Shown here one piece after another: positions 1 to 10,863 of a stretch of 64,000 nucleotides of DNA; position 1 is the stretch's first letter; the number at the start of each line of letters is the position of its first letter. A program made the position numbers and the translations under genes. The notes below the pieces were generated by a model. That model was not told the DNA's origin. It ran no database searches and saw only the letters and a list, made by a program, of their open reading frames with translations. Origin of the DNA: Blakeslea trispora (lineage: Eukaryota > Mucoromycota > Mucoromycetes > Mucorales > Choanephoraceae); NCBI GenBank assembly GCA_025331445.1, contig JAIWNE010000030.1, forward strand, positions 186,001 through 250,000, read 5' to 3'.

Positions 1-918
1 TTTCTTGTAGAATGGCTATTAATTACAGATAAATTTCAGGATGAAACTTTCAACACTTATTCCATATGCCTCAAAATGTATATTGCTGATGATTTTTACC
101 CAAATAATCACATTACTCTGTAATTACAGACTTGATTCCATAAATGGGGCACTTTTTCATTTTCAGAAGGACTTTCTTCATTCTGACATGCTTGTCAGAA
201 GGTCCTCTGAACGTTCAGCCAGAATGATGTTACTCGAAAGCATGTCTTTCATTGACTTCTCTAATAGTGTTTCTTATATGAAATACAGCTCTTTTAAGGA
301 TTGCAGGGCGTTACTGGCTTCGTTTATGAGACAAAGCTTACTTCGTTAGCTTGATTGTCTTACTCACTTTCGTTTCTTATTTGTAGTCGAACAAGCTTTC
401 AATCACTGTAATTTTCTTGATGAATTTCTTTGGTAGAAGAGAGAAAATTTTATAGTTTTTAGTAATATTCTGTTTGAGCCCACTCATCAAAAGGCATGGC
501 ATGTGAAAGCTTAAATGAGCGACGGTAATAACAACTTTTATTGGCTAACAGTGTCCAATCGTATTGCTTATTACCGGCGGAGTAGCCCCCCAGACACAGC
601 AGCCCCGCCAAGATTGACTTCTCGCTGAGTTTAAATCAGTAAAAACAAAGTTTTTAGTTTTATTTTTTTGAAAACACAATCTCAACAATGGTCAGTGATG
701 GCTTGCAAAGAATAAGGAAACAAAGAACATAGGCATAATCCCGAGCACTGGCATTAGCAAATGGTACAAATTTTCTCGTTCAGTTTGTAGTTAACATTCA
801 TATATATTAGCCCTGAGACAAATACGACACAGAGGATTTGAACATCATCTCCCTTTGTTTAAAAAGCTTTTCTATCAATACATTGTTGGCATGTCTGCCA
901 AGATTGAGCAACATACAA
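1..918. other. Spacer with possible decayed coding fragments
   Basis: No intact gene is visible. On the minus strand near 180-350 a short stretch reads like degraded protein (NEASNALQSLKELYF, then a stop, then a second readable stretch). Another 41-codon minus ORF lies near 380-510. Neither has a convincing start, introns or recognisable domain. A GC-rich patch at about 570-605 contrasts with the AT-rich surroundings. These are probably remnants of mobile or dispersed-family DNA, but that is inference. Confidence 0.3.
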
Positions 919-1085
919 TAGTCGCTCTATTTAAGGGTAGCCAAAAATCTTGAAAATCCCACCCTTAAATAGAGAATACCCTTAAAGAAAATTGGTTTTA
1001 GAGCTTGTATTGATAAATCCTTTTCAGAAACCCACCCTTATATAGAGAATACCCTTAAATAGAACACCCTTAAATAGAGCGACTA
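919..1085. mobile_element. MITE-like palindromic-ended element, 167 bp
   Basis: The two ends are perfect 20-bp inverted copies (919-938 and 1066-1085), reading TAGTCGCTCTATTTAAGGGT inward from the left. The outermost TA on each side fits the TA target-site duplication of the Tc1/mariner/IS630 superfamily. Inside there are two direct near-copies of an approximately 26-bp stretch (about 961-986 and 1034-1059) built from the same ACCCTTAAATAGAG core, so the element is a nest of its own terminal motif. It has no coding capacity. It would be a non-autonomous element mobilised in trans. The transposase relic at 4.8-6.4 kb is of the right superfamily, but I see no matching termini there. Confidence 0.75.
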
Positions 1086-1254
1086 CTGTAGCACTTGCAT
1101 TAACATAAAGAGATGAACAAAGACCTTATACTTCTAATATTGTCTTAAAAAGTATTCCGTTTACTAACTCACATCGTATATAGTGAATTTTATCATCAAA
1201 TAAACATGTCTGTCATATGAGTCAAAACTTTCGATTGATATGTGTCTTTTTTTT

Positions 1255-1500
1255 TTCTTACTGCCCCGGGGCCCGTGTTTTTTTATTACCGAAGCAAAGG
1301 CTTAAAATACACGAAGCGAAGCCAAGGGCTTCTTCTATACCATAGCGAAGTTTCGAAAAAAAAATTGAGTGGGGCCCCACTTAAATCTTCATATCGGATT
1401 AGCTGGCCTGCGTAGCGTTATGGAACCATAGTGAAGGTCAAGAAACTTTACTGCAGCGTAGCGAAGGTCAAAATTTCATTACCGCAATGGAGGCTTGGTT
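1255..1500. repeat. GC palindromes and degenerate ACCGTAGCGAAGG repeats
   Basis: Two perfect GC palindromes stand out in AT-rich DNA: GCCCCGGGGC at 1263-1272 and AGTGGGGCCCCACT at 1368-1381. Around them are about six degenerate copies of a motif like ACC(G/A)(T/A)AGCGAAGG followed by T-rich or A-rich filler (near 1288, 1312, 1336, 1422, 1453 and 1482). It does not read as protein in any frame. It may be an internal repeat array of a non-coding mobile element. Confidence 0.5.
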
Positions 1501-1708
1501 TGGAAAGTATTCATTCTTATAACAAAGTGTGCATTTTTCCCACTATTGGATCAGAAGAAATTAATACTCCCTTTTAGATTTGAAGGGTTAAATTGTAGTC
1601 AAGGAAAACAAGAGTAAATTTCTTTATAAGTCATTAGAAGAGAAAATAGAAAGATAGAGAAAGAGGATAAGTATAGAAAACAGTAAGAAGAAATTCAGGT
1701 TGCTAAAA

Positions 1709-3614
1709 TTAAGGTATATATTGTATAGAAATTTCATTGTCGCTTGCTTCCTCTGGAAGCAGAATTCCGTATCCTGTGCCTTTGATTGGTTTCTTTAAAT
1801 CTGTATTTACCATGTCGTAAAGGCTTGATTCAACTTTTTGACCCATCAGCCTTCTCACTTCGAATGAGTCATGCTCTTGCTTCATTTTGTTAATGGTGCG
1901 ACAGGTTGCTTCGATACACCCCTAAGATTTATGTTAACATGCTTGACTGAAAAACAATGTTAAGTTGTATCTTACTCTAAGGCACCATGCCAGATTACCC
2001 AAGGCAAGGATGTTGGCAACATCCTGCTGATTTGTTGGCACCTTGGCCTTGTAAACCTTTTTCAACGCATATATTTTCTTGGAGCAAAGCTCCAGACTCC
2101 ACAAGTGCACAGAATCGTCTAAGTGAAAAGATGTTCTATTAGGCATATTTTGTAACTGTATATACCAAGCTAGATTGCCTACCTCTTGCATGGACAAATG
2201 GTATTGTCAAGCCCATAGCTGTGTCTTGAGATGCACGGTGGTACTTCTTGTACAAAGCATTGAACAAAGTCAAGGTGCCAAACGTACCCTTGACATGGTC
2301 GTAGCCAAGCTTGCCACTCTCCTTGTGCAAGAAATTGCTTGATGTCTCTAACAAGCAGATCTCATTGTCATACATGTCAATGAGGCAGGCATCGGCTTTG
2401 TACTCCTCATTGGATGCTTTAAGAGTGTACTCGCCAAGCATCAACTTCACTTTTGGCTTGATGGAGTTAGTAGCAACATCCATCAGAGGCCAGACAACAG
2501 CATAATCAAATACTGCCTCATTACCAGCAGAAAGGAAATCATAGAGACTGTCTCTCTTGAATAGCTCATGGCTAAAATAAAATAAAAGTTATCAGACGCA
2601 TCCACATTTAAAAAATAAGAGAGCTTAACAAGTACCAAAAGAAAAACCAGTCCTCAGCAAATGCTGACTCAGGCTTTGAGTCTACTTCGATTTTGGCAAG
2701 CTGCCTCCTTGCCTCCCTCCAATTCAGCTATACGAAAAGACACGATGAGCATTTGCAATCCAATCATTATTGATACACACCTCAGTCATGTTCCTTAAAA
2801 TATCACATGCAGCAAAAGTAAATTCTGAGCATGATTGAAAAGGCGATTTGATTTTGTGGCTGTTGACTTCAAGATGGTCTTGCAACATCTCTTTCATTTG
2901 AGAGTTGCAGCGGATCGAGTAACCACATTCTATGACATGGTACTTTTCGGGGCTTATGGTTTAAGTTTTAGTTAGAATCGTAAGTAATGCAACCATCAAA
3001 AAGCTTACCAAAACTCATGACAGGTGCAGCTCTCTATATATTGACGCCAAGCGTCCCACAGATCTTCTTCATCATCTACTTTCCATGCGCTGGCTTCTTC
3101 AATATGGTTTGTCTACACAGATAAGCTTTCAATAACGACTCAATTATTAAGCTCATGATTTCTTACTTTGATTCTTTTGTTAACACCTTTTTCTACTGCT
3201 GTTCCTATAAATATAGGATAGTTAGCATGAATGCTTAATTTTCATTCTCTCCTCACCTTCTTGTATTATGGAGCCATAGTTAACTCCAACGGCTATTCCG
3301 TTTCCATGATTATTGATATTAATAGAATGATCTGCTTTTGTCTCAAAGTCTTTCTATAAAAGGCATATAAGAAATCTGGTTATGCATATTATAGTATATT
3401 TGTAACATGAAGATCATACTGTTTGTTTTAACAGCCTTCCAATTCGTTCTTTGATATTGCGATCGTCACTTTCTCTGCTAATTCTTTGTAAGCATGCAAA
3501 GTAGACTTGTAATACGCGGCTCAACTTAGCATCAGGATGATGAATTTTATATTGAGTGTTAAAATTGTCAAATGTCCATTGATCAGGACTATAGTTGTTG
3601 AAAAAATTATCCAT
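1709..3614 (-). CDS. Dispersed-family hypothetical protein, multi-exon, possibly nuclease-fold
   Basis: Starts at ATG 3614 and ends at TAA 1709-1711 after roughly nine exons (first exon 3420-3614, then 3257-3353, 3167-3204, 3009-3112, and onward). All joins examined are GT...AG and keep frame, so the gene appears intact. No catalogued domain is obvious. The C-terminal half contains GEYTLKASNEEYKADACLID followed by EICLLETS, then a conserved-looking GYDHVKGTFGTLTLFNAL and a LWSLELCSKKIYALKKVYKAKVP block. As I recall, this layout recurs in a large uncharacterised protein family of Mucorales. The E...D...E(x)S spacing is reminiscent of a PD-(D/E)XK nuclease core but lacks the usual lysine, so that is inference only. 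It sits among mobile-element debris, which fits a dispersed gene family. Confidence 0.7.
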
Positions 3615-3636
3615 AGAGTAGAGAGAGCAGCGAAAG

Positions 3637-3672
3637 GAGCAATGAAAAGAGCAATGAAAAGAGCAATGAAAA
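3637..3672. repeat. Three tandem 12-bp repeats upstream of a start codon
   Basis: GAGCAATGAAAA is repeated exactly three times head to tail, preceded by a degenerate partial copy. It lies 22 bp upstream of the start codon of the minus-strand gene ending at 3614, so it is in that gene's 5' leader or core promoter. Confidence 0.85.
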
Positions 3673-4457
3673 GAGGATAGTACATCGTTTTATTATGAAA
3701 CGTCTCTTGTTACACAGAATTCTAGCTAAACCACTTTACAAAGAGGAAACAGTCGTGTCAAAAATGAGCTGCGAATTGTAACAAAAGAATTGGCAGCCTA
3801 TTTGCGAAATGACTTTGTTTAGACTACACTGACGAAGAACAAAAATAGTATGGCATCAAAGAGTCGATTGCACAGTTACGCCAGCTTAGAATGTAGCCCT
3901 TTACTCAACCATACTTCAAGCTTTGATGCAAAGTTAGCAAAGGTCTCTGCATAGGCGCCGTATCAGTAAGTTGTATCTGAACGCGACATCGTCGCCCTCC
4001 TTTTGCTTTTATGCGTTAGTATTTTGGATAATGTCATGAACGCCAAAATCAAGTCCAAATACTCTACATCAAGATTACTTATTTATCTGCAAACTCACAC
4101 TGATACACTTCTCCTTAAAAAAAGAGCTTGGTTTTTATACAGTTTAAAAGGATATGAAAGAAAAGACCAGGGTTTATTTAAAATCGTTGGTATGATATAA
4201 GACACAATCAATAAGTAGCTCTTGCTCGCCATACGGGCTTGCAAACAAGTGTGGTTCGTACAGATACGCGAAAGTATGAGCACCAAAAGAGGGAAAAAAC
4301 CTACATTTAGATAAACAGCTTCACGCTGTGAGTCTTTTTTTTTGGCTGCTTGAGCAACCTAGAAGAAAGAAAAGCCTAGTAAATAGTTAGTTAGCTAGTG
4401 ATTTAGTTTATGAGTAAATTAATCGTTCCTTATCTGGCTTAAAAGTAGGTGGCAATA
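3673..4457. other. Spacer; one short coding-like remnant
   Basis: No intact gene. On the minus strand about 3876-3963 reads YGAYAETFANFASKLEVWLS and onward to a stop, with an in-frame stop just upstream after a short ATG ORF. This looks like a broken C-terminal fragment of a mobile or dispersed protein. The rest shows nothing I can support. Confidence 0.35.
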
Positions 4458-4860
4458 CCAGCTGGATGGACAGCCGCGAGAAGGCAACGACACGAATGTC
4501 ACCGCGCATCTGGGAGCTTTTTGTCAAAGCAAGGATAGCTTTCGAGTCTCATCTCAGCTGCTTGGACTTTGAGCGCTCTGTCTTTCTAGGTCCTTCAACA
4601 GAGGGGACAAGTTTGTCGCCTTTTTATCGGCCTAGTCTCTCACCACCTACTACACCTTGAAATTACGAGCAGTACCAACTGGATGGACAGCCGCGAGAAG
4701 GCAACGACACGAATGTCACCGCGCATCTGGGAGCTTTTTGTCAAAGCAAGGATAGCTTTCGAGTCTCATCTCAGCTGCTTGGACTTTGAGCGCTCTGTCT
4801 TTCTAGGTCCTTCAACAGAGGGGACAAGTTTGTCGCCTTTTTATCGGCCAAGTCTCATCT
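4458..4860. repeat. Tandem duplication of a ~190-bp unit, 217-bp period
   Basis: The block beginning ACCAGCTGGATGGACAG at 4458 recurs at 4675 almost base for base for about 185 bp. The visible differences are AGCTGG/AACTGG at the left end and divergence after the shared ATCGGCC near the right end. The unit is near 50% GC, unlike its flanks. Each copy encodes the same 58-residue plus-strand ORF starting MDSREKATTRMSPR, with no known domain. The minus strand is also partly open. I read it as a duplicated fragment of a mobile element or lost gene rather than as two genes. Confidence 0.85.
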
Positions 4861-4869
4861 CGTAAGGTG

Positions 4870-6386
4870 TTAATAATAATAAGAAGAAGAAAAAAAAAAT
4901 CCGCTGTCGTAGTTGCTGAAAGATTATAATGAAAATGTTGACAACCCAAAAATCACTAAAAACAGTCACATAAGAAATAAAATATTCGAAAAGGTTCACC
5001 CCGAAAGAAACTGACAAAGTCCAAAATGGTGTTTTGATGAAACACTTGATGATCTGACGCTTGGAGTGACTACAGAAGCCATAAAGATTGCTAATAAGCA
5101 TATCATTGCATGCGTCGGCAATTCTGCTAAATAAATTCTCCTCTGTCATCAATTTGTCACGCTTCATTTTGCCTTTAACAATAGCTCAAAATTGCTTAAT
5201 TGGGTTCAATTCAGGTGAATAAGGTGGCAAGTACATAACCTTATAGCTTCTGCTTTCGATTTTGCGAACCATGGGCTTAGACTTATGAATTGATGCATTG
5301 TCAAGGACTAAGTAACGTCCTTTCATGCTCTCATCCATATCTATTATATCAAGAAGCTCGTTGATAAACTTAACAAAATGAGCAGTTGTAGTGCCTTTGG
5401 CTACAGGTTTGTTGCTCATGTCATCTTCCTCTGTTGAAGGGTCAAATCTGTCGACTTCAGCTGCAGTTCTTTTTTTTTCTTAGCAGCTTCTGTCTCTTTT
5501 CTTGGCGGAGGTTTTTTCATAACCACATGCATAACAGCAGATGGATGTATGGCACCAATAACAGTGTGAGAGGGCGATCTAGTTTTTGGCTGCTTTACTA
5601 CAGCAATACTACCCGACTTTGCTCTAGCCCAGTTGCTTCCCATGTTAATATGGAAACCGACTTCATTAATAAAAACACAATTTTCTGTATAATCTAGATC
5701 AGAGTCTTTGCATTTCATGAACCATTCATATCTTGTTTGCAGACTTTCTGCTGAATTTCTCACATCAGCCTCAAAAACGGGCTTCTTGATTGTTATTAAC
5801 ATTGTGTTCCTCAAGTGGTTGGTGAGTTGAGATTTTGATATCTTGAAATCTTCAAAGTTCTTGGTTGAGCTACTAATAGTGTCATCCGATACTAACTGTG
5901 GATCGTTGTCGATAAGCTCATAAATGTGCGCATTATGTGCAGCCGTAAAGGAGCTTTTTTGTCCAGCGTTCTGTTCTGACTTCTTATAAACAACTTCCTC
6001 GGTTTCATTGTAAAGGTGCCACCACGTCAAGGCCGTACGGTAATTGATATTCAAGTCTTTTGTAACTCCACTTACAACACCTCGCTCCACTGGCTGCTCA
6101 AGCATGCGATCAATGAAAGTTTCTCTTGTTAAATCATTGTAGTTCTTGTAAAAGGTAGCTTTTCTCAATTCTTCATGTTTCGACTGCTTCTTTGTTGAAG
6201 TTGGTTCACGAGATTTTTCGGGACGCTTAGCACTCAAATACTTTTCTCTACCAATAATGTTCTCGAGAACAATGTTAGGATCGCTGACATCAGTCAAAAC
6301 GCCTTCCATGGGATCATAGACTTTCTCTCCTCGCTCGTTGTAGAGGTTGTCAAGTCCGTCTTCGTAAGAAAAAAAAAGGTACTCAT
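4870..6386 (-). pseudogene. Decayed IS630/Tc1-like DDE transposase
   Basis: Two minus-strand ORFs (6309-5416 and 5419-5186) plus an in-frame continuation to about 4870 together spell one transposase. The N-terminal half has a helix-turn-helix-like region (NINYRTALTWWHLYNE). The catalytic core reads NCVFINEVGFHINM, then LVLDNASIH, then YLPPYSPELNPIKQF. It is broken in several ways. The first catalytic Asp is Asn (FINE where FIDE is usual). The third acid is Lys (NPIK for NPIE, 34 residues after the second Asp). The two halves are in different frames, meeting at an ATGA overlap at 5416-5419. A TGA replaces the Trp normally following NPIEQF, after which AIVKGKMKRDKLM continues in frame. A further in-frame ATG at 6386 is separated from the ORF by a nine-base A/T run, suggesting one more indel. 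Terminal inverted repeats were not found. Confidence 0.85.
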
Positions 6387-7409
6387 TGGTTTAGATTATA
6401 AAAACGCAAATAAGTCGTTGCTTTTACGCCAAGTCAATTTAGCACTTATAAACATTTGTCTACAGACTAAAGGACAAATCATTTTTCCATTTAGGCCAAT
6501 CATTTTTCAAACAGAGTTTTTTTCGAAAACGCCAATTTCAATAGATTTGACTGTATTTGTGAAGCTTATTTGATTAGTGCTTTTTTTTTTCTTTTTGCAC
6601 CACCAATGTACAAATTAGTCATAAAGACAAGCCATTGTCAAACGCCAGTACTACCGTTTTTTTTTACATATGAAGAAGAGGATAAGCAACTTGTACGGGT
6701 AAAACCACAAGCTTCAGCCAATCTTTCTAGGAGCAAAAAAGCATGCCAATACCTTCATACTTGCATGCCTTTGTTGTACATGTTCAGTTAGTACATAATT
6801 CTGGGAACTTTTGTGCAAAATTGCTTTATTGATAATGTTTGTCGTACACAATAGCCTATAGAATCATCAGTGACATTCGAAGGGTAAATATATTCACATA
6901 ATTTCTAGACTCGATATTTGAACAGTGTTTTTTTTTTCTGATGTATTGTAGCTATAGAGTAATCTTGCTGATATTAAGCATCGTCTTAGAGGCAACCGGC
7001 AACATACACACTTTATTCGACATTACCAGTTTATATGCTCACAGAACCTAAAACGCAAACACTCAAACAAACGGAGGATTGCAAAGCCTTGAAACTTAAT
7101 TTGCACAGATATTTATATGTAGTTGATGTTTCTTTGATAGAGCATGTATAGCAAGATCTCAGTATCTCTCCACTTTGCATAAGCTGACCAAATTGAATCA
7201 AATATGAGTGTGACTTGAAGCATATGAGATGGGGTTTTCGGGATCTCAAGTAGCCAGATATTGATTGGCGCGGAGCCAGTGCTTCTTGACCCTAATTAAA
7301 ATAATCTTCAAGTTCTTTATTTTTGGTCCTTTCCCCCCTTTTTTTTTGGTCCTCCTTCCCTGCTTTCCTTATATTCTAGTCACTTTCCTTTTCATTCTTT
7401 TTAAGCAAC
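6387..7409. other. Spacer upstream of glycosyltransferase gene
   Basis: AT-rich sequence with several homopolymer runs and short random ORFs on both strands. No domain, splice pattern or RNA gene was recognised. The last 150 bp, with T/C-rich tracts just before ATG 7410, are a plausible promoter. Confidence 0.4.
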
Positions 7410-9158
7410 ATGTCCGATATTGGATTGCCTACGACTAGGCCGAAACATTCTCGGTCAACTTCGATCACCATGTCCAAGAAGACAACCTCTCATCAAAGAA
7501 AGCCATCTCTCACTGTACAGCATCAACAACAAAGTCAGCAGTTCGAGCAATCTGTAGAAAACTCAAAACGTCATAACCGACCTGTCTCTGTATCCCTCGG
7601 ATCCCGTATGAATGCTGGCTCAAGCCCTTCTCGGCTTGTAAATTCCATTCTGCTTCGAGTTCATACTTTTCTGAATCCATCAGGACCTCTTTTACCACAC
7701 TCAAAACATGGTAATGCTTTTGGAGGTACTTCAAAGCCTTCGGTCATATCAAGTATTACCCATTCTCGAATCATGCGTTTTATTGCTCTTTTTTATGTTA
7801 TTTTTTCTGTCTTTTTGTCATTGAACCATACCTGGAGGTACCTTGTATCTGACAAGATTAATGTCAGTCCAAACATTGGTGGTGACAATGTTATAGTAAA
7901 CAGTCAAATATCTGATGACTGGGTTCCTGAAAGAACATTTGATCCAGGTAAAGATGTACACGAATGTCAATCGAACAACTAAAAAAATGAAAGAATAACT
8001 AAACGCGCTTTTTTTTGACAATTTATAAGACAACTCATATTCTCTCCTAAACTACATGACACATGGTTTAAAGATGCACAAGCTGTTCAGTAAGAGCTAC
8101 TACGATACAACAAAAAACATCCAGCCCTTTTGGAAGAAAGCTGATAACATTCCAGAAAAAGATGAAGTAACACTTATTACTACTACTACACCTGACACAT
8201 GGGAGGAATTAGTCAGACTGACTATTTATTGGGAAGGTCCCATTTCAGCAGTACTTCATGTCAAAGAGGATGATGAATTGTCAATTGAGAAGATTAAACA
8301 ACAATACGAAAATACACCCGAACTTCACAGAAATGTTGATCTTCACTTGACTCTTGTTCCTGGCTCCCAGTTAAATGTCCTTCTTCCACGCAATGCAGAG
8401 CGAAATTTGGCTAGGTTACTAGCACAGACTGATTTCATTATGGACATGCCCTCTGGTGTTATTCCTGCTACAGATCTTCGTCGTACATTAGAATCCAACA
8501 AAGAGCGTATTGAAAGTATCCTAAAAGGTGGAGACTTATTGGCATTGCCTACATTCAAATTCAAGAGTGTTGGTGTGACTCAAAATGATGTACCTTACGA
8601 CAAGAGTCAGTTGATTATCAAAGTCAGTGAGGAGAAAATGGTGTTGGACGACAAGCACTGGAAGGAGAACGAAGGCCCTACTGATCTGGACAGATGGATT
8701 GACGCAGAAAATCTATACCCTGTCGAAAAATATGAATTCCATTATGAACCTGTAGTAATTCAATCTAAAAAAATCCAACCCTGGTGCTCAGAAAGGTTTT
8801 TGGACAGTCGTGCTGCATGTATTTTCTCTAGTTATTTGCAAGGGAATGAAATTTATATCTTGCCTGATGATTTTGTCGTGCAGATGCCCAACGAAAACCA
8901 TAAGCAAGTCTCTGACTTTGATGTAAGTTGAATCAAGAACACATGGAAGGAAAGTAGAAACTCACTTTTTGCTTTGCCTATTAGAGCGTTGTAGAGAACA
9001 GAATCTATGCTAAATTCTACTGGGAACAATGCGTACATCATGCTAGACAGTTAGATGCTTTAGGGTTATGGAAGACAGCTCGCTCTCAACACATCCGCAG
9101 TCAATGCTCTCGTGTAATTCAAAACTGGGGCAAGGGCTTAATTGGTACACCAGAATAA
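7410..9158 (+). CDS. GT49/LARGE-like type II Golgi glycosyltransferase
   Basis: Three exons, 7410-7947, 8030-8922 and 8985-9158, give 534 residues with frame kept at both GT...AG introns. The first ~115 residues are basic, Ser-rich and cytosolic. One membrane helix follows at about residues 119-137 (RFIALFYVIFSVFLSL), giving type II topology. The lumenal part contains VTLITTTTPDTWEELVRLTIYW..GPISAVLHV and NAERNLARLLAQTDFIMDMP, the order seen in family GT49 (LARGE/B4GAT1-type glucuronyl or xylosyl transferases). It ends with FYWEQCVHHARQLDALGLW. The acidic sugar-nucleotide motif is less clear than in animal enzymes (FIMDMP), so donor specificity cannot be read. Likely acts in Golgi glycan assembly; the substrate is unknown. 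Confidence 0.8.
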
Positions 9159-10501
9159 TAAGCTTATTTCTTAGAACATTACATAAAAAACATCAGATTA
9201 TTCTATCTGGCTTGAGACAAATGAGTAGAATTGAAGAATTACGTTATTTGAATATTCTGATTTCTTATTGCTGATGACTATCAGCTGTATGCACTTTAAA
9301 TAGATTTCTGTTGTATGTACACAAAAAGCTTTACCTTGAAGATCAAGATGGAATTTTATGTACATTCATATGTCTTTTTGTGAGGAAGAGAAAAAAGGAG
9401 GGAATAGTTTGTAATACGTCTGTGATGCATTACCTTATGAGTGATGATTTAAAGCGTTTGTGTCATTATTAAATACAAGAACTTTGACCAGCCTGAACCG
9501 ATATTAAACAGCATGATCTTATCGCTTGTGTGGACTAAACGAATACAAAATATTAAGGAATTGCCATCATTGCCAAAAGTATCGAACACGAAAAAAAGAC
9601 TATTTGAGGTACCTAGAAGGAGTATGTAAATCAGCATAACATTGCTCTTGGCAGAATCAAATCTACAGCTGCAATTGGTTTGATAGCTACCAAACAATTG
9701 ATAATGGATGTTGTTTGTAGTGACTTCAAGCACATATCAATACCTATGTTTTTAAAGCTTCTAACGGACTTATCATATTCTCTTGAAACTTTCTAATTAG
9801 ATCATATAATGCGATAACACTTACTTTTGATAGCCATATAACTCTTTTTCCATATTTCCTAATTGCTACACTTTTTCAAAGGTGTTCCGCTTATTTCAAA
9901 CAGAATAGGTACAAGGAAGAAGGAAGATAACTTAATACTGACAAGTAGAGATTACTCTGCAAAGCTAATTGTTGAGCTTTGTTAGTTTGCAACGATTATG
10001 ATGCTGCCATTTTTATGAGAAAACTAAGCAGTTTGCTTCATAATCAAATAGAGGCATTCATCATATCTTTTAAATGACGTTTTGTGTAGCCAAATACATA
10101 AAAATCGACACCGAAAGACATCTATGACCGGCTTCAAGAAACGAATGAAGACAGATACATATTAAGATGAAATAAAGGTGTTGTCAATTGCTTCTCTTAA
10201 AGCATGTTTACCAGCAAGATTCCTTTTTCCTTGCTTTTCAATCCTTCTCTCTTGAAACTTTCAAACATCGATATCCACTTGATTCGTCTTCTGTTTCTGT
10301 ATGATGTGCTCACGATCAACTCTGAATTGCATTTCTGGCAATGGTCATTTCCTGGCAGTTTATTCAGGAACGTCGCACAAAGTCACCTAAATCAACAGGA
10401 AAGTCACTTTCCGGCTGCTCAGCAAGCGCACTCTATTTTAAACTTTTTATTTTAATGATTGGGTTTGTTTTCTTTTCTTCTATTTAGTTTTCAATACCCA
10501 C
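9159..10501. other. Spacer; no gene supported
   Basis: Short ORFs at 9449-9733 (-) and 10204-10455 (+) have no domain, no coherent splice partners and low-complexity composition. The stretch 10470-10501 ends with a T-rich tract and a possible 3' splice site (TATTTAG, 10483-10489) just before the next start, so part of it may be a 5'UTR intron of the CYSTM gene. Confidence 0.4.
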
Positions 10502-10863
10502 ATGTCTTATCCACCTCAAAACCAACAATATTATGCTTCTCCCCCTCCTCAGCAAGGCGGATATTATCCTCCTCAACAAGGCGGTTACTATCCTCCTCCT
10601 CAGCAAGGCGGTTACTATCAACCACAGTAAGTTTTAAAAGTTAATTAAGGGGAAAATCAGAACTGTGCTGATCATATATTATCAACTTAGGCCCCCACCA
10701 CAAACAATTGTCGTTCAACAACAACCTCAACATCAAGACAATCATGATTGTTGTACTGCTTGGTAATACGATACTGTTCTGTTGATATATATATAAACCA
10801 CTTACCTTGGTAAATAGTTTGGCGGGTATGTTCTGTTGTTGTTTGTTCGACATGCTTACATAG
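10502..10863 (+). CDS. CYSTM-type small cysteine-rich tail-anchored protein
   Basis: Three small exons (10502-10626, 10691-10762, 10818-10863) encode 80 residues. The N-terminal half is built of Pro/Gln/Gly/Tyr repeats (QQGGYYPP repeated three times). The C-terminus reads DCCTACLAGMFCCCLFDMLT, the Cys-rich membrane module of CYSTM proteins, which associate with membranes and are linked to stress tolerance in fungi and plants. Only the spliced reading gives this module: the second intron (10763-10817) interrupts the Cys codon after CCTA, and without splicing the frame stops at once. Function beyond membrane association cannot be read. Confidence 0.85.

Noticed and set aside
41..349. 102-codon plus-strand ORF at the left edge
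   Set aside because: No domain; the opposite strand of the same stretch reads more like degraded protein, so neither was called as a gene.
9449..9733. 94-codon minus ORF left of the CYSTM gene
   Set aside because: Phe/Leu-rich random composition, no splice partner or domain.
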